Source: UBA11710 sp049287025
GTDB taxonomy: Bacteria; Patescibacteriota; Patescibacteriia; Magasanikbacterales; UBA922
Length of the DNA: 52,406 bases
Direction: 5' to 3'
NCBI GenBank assembly: GCA_049287025.1
Contig: JBAQFA010000052.1
Span: forward strand, 1-52,406
The first letter of the stretch is position 1. Each line of letters starts with the position of its first letter. Below the pieces are notes generated by a model, which worked only from the letters and a program-made list of their open reading frames with translations, did not search any database and had not been told where the DNA came from. The position numbers and the translations under genes were made by a program. Below are positions 45,951 through 52,406 of this stretch, in pieces.

Positions 45951-46352
45951 ATATTCATTTAAAACTCTATTAATTATTGCCCCATCATAAGTAAATGACA
46001 CTATAATTGCCAACTTTAAATTTAGAGCTGATAAGTATTGCTTAGTTTGTTGAATATTTTTAAATGGCAGTAACTTACCTCGCTTAATTTCAACTATGAT
46101 TTTACCTTCAACCAAAAAATCTAAAAAATATTTACCAACGATCTCCCCATCCATTTTTAAAGGAACATAATATTGTTCTTCATACTTTAGTCCTATATTT
46201 TTAAACCCAATAGCAATTGCTTTTTGATAATATTTTTCATGATGACCTGGACCTAACTGTTTGTAAACCTCAAACATCACTCCATTAATCTTATAACTTA
46301 ATTCTGGATATAAAAGTTTGTTTTGCTTAAAATTTATCACCTCTCCTGACAT
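45948..46352 (-). CDS. GxxExxY protein (PD-(D/E)XK nuclease-like)
   Basis: A 134-residue protein with the name-giving motif G36-H-H-E39-K-Y-Y42 and the PD-(D/E)XK pattern D78 ... E88-I-K90 (FLDFLVEGKIIVEIKRG), then QTKQYLSALNLKLAIIVSF. The family is widespread and its function is unproven. Its place between two exporter permease genes is odd, and repeats flank it on both sides, so it may have been inserted together with them. Confidence 0.85.
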   Translation of the reverse strand: MSGEVINFKQNKLLYPELSYKINGVMFEVYKQLGPGHHEKYYQKAIAIGFKNIGLKYEEQYYVPLKMDGEIVGKYFLDFLVEGKIIVEIKRGKLLPFKNIQQTKQYLSALNLKLAIIVSFTYDGAIINRVLNEY

Positions 46353-46384
46353 AAAAATATTACTATTTTATTTTTCTAAATTAT

Positions 46385-46434
46385 ATTCATTTGTTTGTAT
46401 TTTTGTAAATTCTGTATTTTGTATCTATTCATAT
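46385..46434. repeat. 'TTTGTATTTTTGTAAATTC' repeat arm
   Basis: TTGTTTGTATTTTTGTAAAT, CTGTATTTTGTATC; same family as 45870-45950 and 14015-14080. It overlaps the 3' end of the permease. Confidence 0.6.
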
Positions 46435-47663
46435 CTAAGGGCTTCAATCGCATCCAATTTACTTGCTCTTCTAGCTGGCACTATACCAAAAACAAGTCCA
46501 ATCCCAATTGAAACAACACAACCAAGTAAAATTGAGGACAAACTGATTACCAAATCCCAGTTGTAACCCATAAATTGAGCCACTTTAGCGACAATAATAG
46601 AAATAAGAGAACCTAAAATAATACCTATAACACCACCTGAAAAAGTAATTACAGTTGACTCAATTAAAAATTGCATAGTAATATGAGAACTTTTTGCTCC
46701 TACAGCTTTACGCAAACCAATTTCGCGCGTTCGTTCTTGGACTGTGGCCAACATTATATTCATAATACCAAAACCACCAACAACCAAAGCTATACTAGAA
46801 ATAGCTACTAAGAAAAATTTTAGAGCATTAGTAATATTGGTAATAGCATCCAAACCCTGAGCCATAGAACGAACAGAAAAATCATCAATATCCTCAGAAC
46901 TAATATTATGACGTTCCCGCAAAATCTGTTTAATACTCTCAACCGCTTTGTCCATATTTTCTGGACTATTCACCTTGGCTCGAATCAAACTAATATGATT
47001 AATTCCTAAAAGTAATTTTTGCGCAGTACTAATTGGCACAAAGACTTGATCATCTTGATTTTGAAATCCACTTACTCCTCGTTCTTTCATCACACCGATA
47101 ATGGTAAAATTAGTTTTATTTATTCTAATTTTTTGCCCGACAGGATCATCTCCACCATACAGTTTATCTTTCACTTCATAACCCAAAACAACTACTCTAC
47201 CCAAGCCTTTTTCTTCCTCACTATCAAAAAATCTTCCCAATTCAACCTCAGCATTTTCCACATCCAAATAACTAGCAGTCGTACCAGTAAAAGTGGTGTT
47301 AGCCGTTGTGTCATTTTCGGTTAAAACCACACTGCCACTAACATACATTGTAAGCGCTTCTACACAATCACACCCTCTCTTGATTATTTCTTCACCATCT
47401 TCATAAGTAAGAGTAGTTATTACAATCCCCAAGGCTGAAGCTGGTGGACCATCTTCTTCTGAAGCGCCAGGCAATACTCCTATCAAATTTGAACCTAAAC
47501 TCTTTACTTGATTGAGGATAAGACTCTGTGCCCCAGCTCCAACTGACATCACAATAATCACAGCCATAACACCAATAATAATACCAAGCATAGTCAAAAA
47601 TGACCGAGCTTTACTCCGGATAATGGTTTGCCAAGAACTAATTATACTTTCACGAATATCCAT
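46425..47663 (-). CDS. MacB-like ABC transporter permease (first copy)
   Basis: A 412-residue permease with the full MacB/FtsX layout: N-terminal helix (RSFLTMLGIIIGVMAVIIVMSVGAG), a periplasmic domain, then ALVVGGFGIMNIMLATVQERTREIGLRKAVGAKSSHI and the C-terminal GIVPARRASKLDAIEALRYE. It differs clearly in sequence from the 44627 permease, so the pair is not a recent duplication. It follows the ATPase gene by 79 bases. Confidence 0.92.
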   Translation of the reverse strand: MDIRESIISSWQTIIRSKARSFLTMLGIIIGVMAVIIVMSVGAGAQSLILNQVKSLGSNLIGVLPGASEEDGPPASALGIVITTLTYEDGEEIIKRGCDCVEALTMYVSGSVVLTENDTTANTTFTGTTASYLDVENAEVELGRFFDSEEEKGLGRVVVLGYEVKDKLYGGDDPVGQKIRINKTNFTIIGVMKERGVSGFQNQDDQVFVPISTAQKLLLGINHISLIRAKVNSPENMDKAVESIKQILRERHNISSEDIDDFSVRSMAQGLDAITNITNALKFFLVAISSIALVVGGFGIMNIMLATVQERTREIGLRKAVGAKSSHITMQFLIESTVITFSGGVIGIILGSLISIIVAKVAQFMGYNWDLVISLSSILLGCVVSIGIGLVFGIVPARRASKLDAIEALRYE

Positions 47664-47742
47664 AATAAATATGGTAAGGGTAATGGGTTAAGAAATCAAA
47701 AAAAATCTTCTGGCTTCTTTGCCCTAGCCTAATAACCAATAA

Positions 47743-48468
47743 TTACTTTATCAACTCTTTACTACCAACAGCAATTTGCCTGTTTAATACTTTTTCATCA
47801 CTAATAATCAACCCATCCATAATTTTAATAATTCTCTTGGCATGTTCAGCTGTATATTTTTCATGAGTGACAAGAATAATCGTGTTACCAGCATCATTCA
47901 ATTCTTGTAAAATATTCATAACCTGTAGACCAGATTTGGAATCCAAATTACCTGTTGGTTCATCAGCAAAAATAACATTGGGTTTATTTACCAAAGCACG
48001 CGCAATCGCCACCCGTTGTTTTTCACCGCCAGACAATTTGCTGGGCGAATGCTCTAAGCGATGTCCTAATCCTACCTGGACTAACAATTCTCTAGCTCTA
48101 TCTTCCCTATTTTGTTTTGATAGGTTGGTATATATGAGTGGCATCATAACATTTTCCATTGAAGTAGAACGATTGAGCAAATTGAAAGATTGAAAAATAA
48201 AACCAATTTTTTTGCTTCGCATTTCGGCCAATTCATCATCTTCTAGCCCACTCACATCTTGTCCATCAAAATAATATTTGCCTGTGCTCAATTTATCCAA
48301 AAAACCCAAAATATTCATAAGGGTTGATTTGCCAGAACCAGATGGACCCATAATGGCCACAAATTCCCCAGCTTTAATTTCCAAATTAAGACCATAAAGA
48401 ACTTTGGTAATAACATCATCACTGCCAAATTCTTTGGTTAGGTTTTCAATTTTTATTAATGAATTCAT
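47743..48468 (-). CDS. MacB/LolD-type ABC transporter ATPase
   Basis: A 241-residue ATPase that drives the neighbouring permeases. Walker A GPSGSGKST (residues 41-49), Q-loop FIFQSFNLL, signature KLSGGEKQRVAIARAL, Walker B VIFADEPTGNLDS and the switch His in ILVTHEK. The insertion after Walker A (FLDKLSTGKYYFDGQDVSGL) is typical of the MacB/LolD subfamily. I start at the ATG at 48468; the 30 residues upstream in frame are translated repeat. Confidence 0.95.
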   Translation of the reverse strand: MNSLIKIENLTKEFGSDDVITKVLYGLNLEIKAGEFVAIMGPSGSGKSTLMNILGFLDKLSTGKYYFDGQDVSGLEDDELAEMRSKKIGFIFQSFNLLNRSTSMENVMMPLIYTNLSKQNREDRARELLVQVGLGHRLEHSPSKLSGGEKQRVAIARALVNKPNVIFADEPTGNLDSKSGLQVMNILQELNDAGNTIILVTHEKYTAEHAKRIIKIMDGLIISDEKVLNRQIAVGSKELIK

Positions 48469-48488
48469 AATAGCTAATATAATAGTAA

Positions 48489-48567
48489 AAAGCTTACAAA
48501 GCCAGCAAAGCTTACGACGCTTACAAGGCCTTATAAGCCTTGTTGGCTTTGTGAGCATTATAAGCCT
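48489..48567. repeat. 'AAGCTTACAAAGC' two-armed repeat
   Basis: AAGCTTACAAAGCCAGCAAA... is mirrored by ...TTGTTGGCTTTGTGAGCATT; the centre AAGGCCTTATAAGGCCTT-like core is palindromic. It lies between cca and the ATPase gene. Confidence 0.75.
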
Positions 48568-50022
48568 TTATATTTTTTCCCACTCTTCCACATCTTCCAT
48601 CATTTTATCCTTAATCTCAAAAAAATATTTCTTCGTCGCTTCATATTCATTTGGTATAATACCTTCTAGAATCGCCTCTTCTAAAGCGGTTTTTATTTTA
48701 CCCACGGTCGGACCAGGTTTCAGGCCACATTCTTTCATAATTTCATCGCCACGAAAAGGAGATTGAAAAGCCCTCATTTTATCTTTCTCAATAATTTCCT
48801 CTACTCGATTTTCCAAATAATCATAATTTTTTAAACGCTTCTCTTTTTTCTTTGGGTTCCCTGTCGTAATATCACTCTTACACAAAATCAAAAGATCTTC
48901 AAAATCTTCTCCTAGATTAACAAACAATCTTCTGATAGCGCTATCAGTAATGATCTCGTCCATCAGGGCAATTGGCTGTTGGTGCCAACGCACCAACTTG
49001 GCGACATATTCCACATAATTAGTACTCATACGCAAACGTTTGCCAATTTGCCGGACAATTTTTCTACCCAAGTGCTCATGCATATCAAATGTCCAACCGC
49101 GACCACGTTCATATTTTTTTGTTCCTGGCTTACCAATATCATGCATAAGTGCAGTATAACGGAGTATTACTTTATCAGAGTGTTCGGCCACATTATCAAT
49201 CACTTTCATAGTATGCTCAAAATTTTCTTTGTGGTCATGACCAAAAATTTCTTCTACCCCATGCAAAGCACAAACTTCTGGTAAAAACTTGGCCAATAGT
49301 CCAGTATCAAACAAAATCCGCAAACCAACTGAAGGTTTGTTTGTACCAAGCATTTTAAATAATTCTTCTTGAATTCTTTCAGCCGAAATTATTTTTAATC
49401 GATCTTTATTTCTATACATGGCTTCATAAGTTTTTTCTTCAATCGCAAAACCAAGCTGAGACGCAAATCTAGCTGCCCGCATCATTCGGAGTGGATCCTC
49501 AGAAAATGTTTCATCTGGATCTAATGGTGTTCGTAATAATTTTCTTTTCAAGTCTTCTTGACCAAAAAACAAGTCAACAATATTACCTAATTTTCCACCA
49601 CGTTCAATTTTTTGTGCCAAAGTATTAACAGTAAAATCACGCCGTTTCAAATCTTCTTCCAAACTTGTGCCTACAACTTTTGGCTTACGTGAATTTTCAT
49701 CATATTTTTCTGTTCTAGCACCAGCAAATTCTAGTTCAATTCGTTCATCAGAAGTACTTTCACCTTTTTCCTTTTTACTTTCTACTATTATATAACGTGC
49801 CGTATCAAAATCCGGAAACTCCACTAAACTACCAACTTCTTTTAACTCTTTATCTAATTTTTTGGCAAAACCAAGACCGCTTCCTATTACGACAAAGTCT
49901 AAATCTTTTTTATCCTCAATTTTTAATAAATTATCACGCACAAAACCACCAACGACATAAACATCCATCTCTGTCGTTTTTGAAACTTTATAAATTATTT
50001 TCAAAAGTTTTTCTAACTCCAT
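48568..50022 (-). CDS. cca: CCA tRNA nucleotidyltransferase / poly(A) polymerase family, with HD domain
   Basis: A 484-residue class II nucleotidyltransferase that adds or repairs the CCA end of tRNAs. The head has VVGGFVRDNLL and the catalytic DLD (KKDLDFVVIG), then RRDFTVNTLA, DPLRMMRAARFASQLGF and ISAERIQEEL. An HD domain follows (IMHDIGKPGTKKYERGRGWTFDMHEHLG). The tRNA in this window already encodes CCA, so here it may serve repair or other tRNAs. It sits inside the exporter operon, most likely as a passenger. Confidence 0.93.
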   Translation of the reverse strand: MELEKLLKIIYKVSKTTEMDVYVVGGFVRDNLLKIEDKKDLDFVVIGSGLGFAKKLDKELKEVGSLVEFPDFDTARYIIVESKKEKGESTSDERIELEFAGARTEKYDENSRKPKVVGTSLEEDLKRRDFTVNTLAQKIERGGKLGNIVDLFFGQEDLKRKLLRTPLDPDETFSEDPLRMMRAARFASQLGFAIEEKTYEAMYRNKDRLKIISAERIQEELFKMLGTNKPSVGLRILFDTGLLAKFLPEVCALHGVEEIFGHDHKENFEHTMKVIDNVAEHSDKVILRYTALMHDIGKPGTKKYERGRGWTFDMHEHLGRKIVRQIGKRLRMSTNYVEYVAKLVRWHQQPIALMDEIITDSAIRRLFVNLGEDFEDLLILCKSDITTGNPKKKEKRLKNYDYLENRVEEIIEKDKMRAFQSPFRGDEIMKECGLKPGPTVGKIKTALEEAILEGIIPNEYEATKKYFFEIKDKMMEDVEEWEKI

Positions 50023-50027
50023 ATTTT

Positions 50028-50066
50028 CTCAATTACTTATTCCTTACTCCTTAATCCTTATTCTCT
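50028..50066. repeat. 'ATTCCTTACTCCTTA' direct repeat
   Basis: TTATTCCTTACTCCTTAATC; same family as 44606-44637. It fills the gap between the adaptor and cca genes. Confidence 0.55.
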
Positions 50067-51875
50067 TTATTCAATAATCCTCACTACAATTTCTTGTCCT
50101 TCCCCTAAACCACTAACAATTTCTATCAAACCATCATCACCGCGCAAACCGACATTTACCTTTACATCCTTTAATTCTTCATTTTCCAAAATTCTAACAG
50201 TTTTATTTCCCTGATCATCAGTTTTGATTGCCCGTGATGGTATATATAACACATTTTCTTTTTGTTCAGTATAAAACATTACATTGGCAGTCATACCATT
50301 CAAAATGTTGTTTGATCCATTATCATCAATTGAGAGGGTCACTGAATAATAAACCACATCTTGAATCACAGTCTCACCAATTTCTATTTCTGTCACAATC
50401 CCCTTAAACTTTGTATCATCACCAAAAGCATCAAGAGTAATTTGGGCTTCATTACCCAAAGCAATTTTTACAATATCAGTCTCTGGAATATCTACCTTTA
50501 TTTCAAAATGGGGGTTAACTAATTTTACAACTGCATCTTGGGATGAAACATATTGACCCAGTTTTGCATCCACTTTACCAATTACCCCATCAATTGGTGC
50601 AATAATTCTAGCTTTATTAAGATTGGCAACGGCTTGAGAAAGACTGGCTTTTGTTTCATTCAAAGAAGCCTCATAACTAGCTACATCTTCTATTCTTGGT
50701 GGATTTTTTGCGTCATTAAAGCCAGATTGCGCTTGATCTAGCAAAGCTTGGTAAGATTGCATGTCAGCCTCTTTCTTTTTTTGTAAATTGTCCAGATTAG
50801 CTAAGGCTTTGTCATAAGCGATTTTATAAGAGGCATAACTATTTTTTGCAGTATCAATCGCTTGCTTTTGAGTTATCAAACTAGAATATTTAGTATTAAC
50901 AGAAGCAAAATTAGTTTGGATCTCAGTTTTTAAAACCCCTAATTCAGTTTGGGTAAGATCGCCAATCGGCATAGTATTATCCAAGACTTCGGTCACAGCA
51001 AACATTAATTCTTTGATTGTAAGCAAAGCTTCTTCGGTCGAATCAACCGCCCAATCAATTTTTTCATGTTCTGAAGTAATTGATAAACTATTTATTTGTT
51101 GGTCAGCATCTACCTTGGCCGACTTGGCCGCATAATACTTGTTAGTGGCGATATTTAATTTTGCACTATTTAAAGCTGACAACACATCTTCAAAGTCGTC
51201 ATTAGCAAAAGTATTATCTATACCCAAAATATTGTCCGCCCCAGTCAAAGCCGTGGCTAAAGTATTTTGAATAGAATTGAGCAAAGCCAACATATCATCA
51301 TAAGAATTTTCTACTATTTTACTATTATTTCCACCTTCATATAAATCCAAACTAACTTTGGCTGTATCCACAACTGCTTGGGCATTGGCTGTTTGATCAT
51401 CATAACTAGCTTTTACTTGATTCAAAGCCGCTTCAGCTTGATCTACCTTGGCTTTTAGAGTAATCAAATAATTATCAGTTTGACCGGATAATAATTTATC
51501 CAAGCTAGCCTGAGCTTTGGCCACACTAGCACTGGCTTGAGACACTCTAGCTCCCAATTCACTTAGATCTAGACTCATAATTACTTCACCTTTTTTCACT
51601 TGGTCACCAACTTGTTTATTAATCTGAGCGACTTTTCCCATGCTTTCAAAACGTAACTCTAGTTCATTTGATGATTCCACATTACCAGTCGCATCCACTG
51701 TTTGGGTTAGAGTTCCCTTTTCTACCTTGGCCATTTCATATTGGGGTTGTTTTTTGTCACCAAACACTTTACTATATACCAAACCAGCCAAGACTAGGCC
51801 GATTACCAAAATAATATAAAAAGATTTTCTCTTATACCATTTTTTCTTTTTAATTTGGACAATTTCTTGATTCAT
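50067..51875 (-). CDS. MacA/HlyD-type membrane fusion (adaptor) protein
   Basis: A 602-residue protein with one N-terminal membrane helix (FYIILVIGLVLAGLVYSKVF, residues 19-38). The barrel-sandwich half GNVESSNELELRFESMGKVA...GDQVKKGEVIMSLD follows, then an unusually long alpha-helical hairpin of about 300 residues (repeated AKAQASLDKL, QAEAALNQVKASYDDQTA). The second half IIAPIDGVIGKVDAKLGQYV and beta domains complete it. It would link the ABC permeases to the outside. In a cell without a classical outer membrane the long hairpin may span the wall or S-layer (inference). Confidence 0.92.
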   Translation of the reverse strand: MNQEIVQIKKKKWYKRKSFYIILVIGLVLAGLVYSKVFGDKKQPQYEMAKVEKGTLTQTVDATGNVESSNELELRFESMGKVAQINKQVGDQVKKGEVIMSLDLSELGARVSQASASVAKAQASLDKLLSGQTDNYLITLKAKVDQAEAALNQVKASYDDQTANAQAVVDTAKVSLDLYEGGNNSKIVENSYDDMLALLNSIQNTLATALTGADNILGIDNTFANDDFEDVLSALNSAKLNIATNKYYAAKSAKVDADQQINSLSITSEHEKIDWAVDSTEEALLTIKELMFAVTEVLDNTMPIGDLTQTELGVLKTEIQTNFASVNTKYSSLITQKQAIDTAKNSYASYKIAYDKALANLDNLQKKKEADMQSYQALLDQAQSGFNDAKNPPRIEDVASYEASLNETKASLSQAVANLNKARIIAPIDGVIGKVDAKLGQYVSSQDAVVKLVNPHFEIKVDIPETDIVKIALGNEAQITLDAFGDDTKFKGIVTEIEIGETVIQDVVYYSVTLSIDDNGSNNILNGMTANVMFYTEQKENVLYIPSRAIKTDDQGNKTVRILENEELKDVKVNVGLRGDDGLIEIVSGLGEGQEIVVRIIE

Positions 51876-51901
51876 ATATAAAAAATTAGTAATAATAAAA
51901 A

Positions 51902-52135
51902 TTATTTTTTGTTATCTTTAATATGTTTGGTAATATCTGACAAAAACTTTTCCATAATTTCTGCCGGTACCAATACAATCGCTCCGCCCTTATCCATAAC
52001 AAAAAACTTGTCACCTTTTTTTAATTCCAAAGACATACGCAAAGATTTTGGTATTACCAATTGACCTCTTTCGCCAATACAAGTTGAACCGTGAAAAGCT
52101 CCGAACGAATCCTGCAAATTTTTTAAATTTTTCAT
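51902..52135 (-). CDS. AbrB/MazE (SpoVT-like) DNA-binding regulator
   Basis: A 77-residue protein with a swapped-hairpin AbrB domain: STCIGERGQLVIPKSLRMSL ... LKKGDKFFVMDKGGAIVLVP, then a short helical tail. It is the first gene of the exporter operon (27 bases before the adaptor). The promoter in front of it contains a perfect palindrome (52145-52164), a likely autoregulatory operator. No toxin partner is nearby, so regulator fits better than antitoxin. Confidence 0.88.
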   Translation of the reverse strand: MKNLKNLQDSFGAFHGSTCIGERGQLVIPKSLRMSLELKKGDKFFVMDKGGAIVLVPAEIMEKFLSDITKHIKDNKK

Positions 52136-52144
52136 AAAAGAAAT

Positions 52145-52164
52145 AAGTATGAATTATCATACTT
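52145..52164 (-). promoter_or_regulatory. Palindromic operator candidate for the AbrB-type regulator
   Basis: AAGTATGA-ATTA-TCATACTT, two perfect 8-base arms. It begins right after the -10 box and covers the expected transcription start. Confidence 0.65.
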
Positions 52165-52193
52165 ATCATACCACGGCCAAAATACAATTACAA
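52165..52193 (-). promoter_or_regulatory. Promoter of the regulator-exporter operon
   Basis: TTGTAA (52188-52193), a 17-base spacer and TATGAT (52165-52170) on the minus strand. Confidence 0.65.
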
Positions 52194-52241
52194 GCTGTGG
52201 ACAAATCCAGCACATTTAAAAAATATCTCTATGCAAAAAAA

Positions 52242-52406
52242 CTAACCTACTCTAAAATTTATGTGCTGGATAAACTCTTTAAAAATTCTTCTTGAATCTC
52301 CAGTGGTAGTGACACAGGCAAAGATTATTTTGGCAAATGGCGTGTGGACATGATGTCTGTTGGCCAAATGTAACAAACATTTTACTGCCCCTACCCCTTC
52401 CACTGT
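52242..52406 (-). CDS. Probable glycerol-3-phosphate dehydrogenase GpsA, C-terminal end (cut by window edge)
   Basis: 54 codons are open from the right edge to a TAG at 52242. The peptide starts VEGVGAVKCLLHLANRHHV and continues TPFAKIIFACVTT. The pattern V-E-G-V-x-x-x-K ... L-A-x-x-x-x-V-x-x-P matches the C-terminal helices of GpsA, where EGV-TAK and the following 'MPI' block are conserved. The match is short, so the call is tentative. A hairpin (CCAGCACAT/ATGTGCTGG, 52208-52267) overlaps its end. Confidence 0.45.
   Translation of the reverse strand, partial: TVEGVGAVKCLLHLANRHHVHTPFAKIIFACVTTTGDSRRIFKEFIQHINFRVG

Noticed and set aside
51902..52135. MazE-type antitoxin
   Set aside because: No toxin gene is adjacent; the operon continues with an exporter adaptor.
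1..52406. TGA reassigned to glycine, as in some Patescibacteria
   Set aside because: TGA closes recJ, the beta-CASP nuclease and the 26752 gene at sensible places, and no long gene is broken by it.

Overview
The window is AT-rich (roughly a third G+C by eye) and uses the standard bacterial code, with TGA as a stop. The gene set fits a reduced genome of the Candidate Phyla Radiation (Patescibacteria): short versions of household proteins (HrcA, UvrC), many small membrane proteins of unknown function, mraZ-rsmH-ftsL without the rest of the division cluster, and very few strong Shine-Dalgarno sites. The lineage is inferred; no 16S gene is present.

Layout. 1-2700 (+): the end of a polytopic membrane protein, an HExxH peptidase-like protein and an anchored exported protein. 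2760-3830 (-): a GT4 glycosyltransferase. 4527-7057 (+): dnaB, ybaB and recR. 7553-14511 (-): rplU, a DUF192 protein, a WecA-like phosphosugar transferase, a membrane-anchored ClpC-like AAA+ protein, ftsL-like, rsmH and mraZ, the last behind a MraZ-box promoter. 15161-24477: uvrC, uvrA and uvrB (-), with two unknown + genes and an ornithine-decarboxylase-like enzyme between them. 25198-33876: a beta-CASP nuclease (-), then murJ, lepA, recJ and rnhA (+). 33948-41689 (-): the heat-shock region hrcA, nudix-grpE, dnaK, a SpoT-like HD protein and dnaJ, driven by a TTGACA/TATAAT promoter with a CIRCE operator. 41885-43638 (-): a small protein, an SPFH protein and yidC. 44627-52135 (-): a MacAB-like exporter (adaptor, ATPase, two permeases) with cca, a GxxExxY protein and an AbrB-type regulator. 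The far right edge holds the C-terminus of a probable gpsA.

Two things stand out. First, six gene-free, GC-rich islands (about 3.98-4.34, 7.09-7.46, 14.75-15.10, 24.65-25.08, 43.79-44.13 and 44.28-44.59 kb) look like large structured RNAs. Five have consensus-like promoters, and most have clear intrinsic terminators. One directly follows an anomalous tRNA (class I body, Leu-UAA-type anticodon loop). I could not match any of them to RNase P RNA, tmRNA, SRP RNA or 6S RNA.

Second, almost every gene junction is filled by modular palindromic repeats of about a dozen sequence families. Some of them lie in frame inside genes: two in uvrA, one in uvrB, one in grpE, and probably others in uvrC and the glycosyltransferase. 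They add low-complexity peptides at inter-domain loops, much as Rickettsia palindromic elements do. I regard this repeat system as the most interesting feature of the window.
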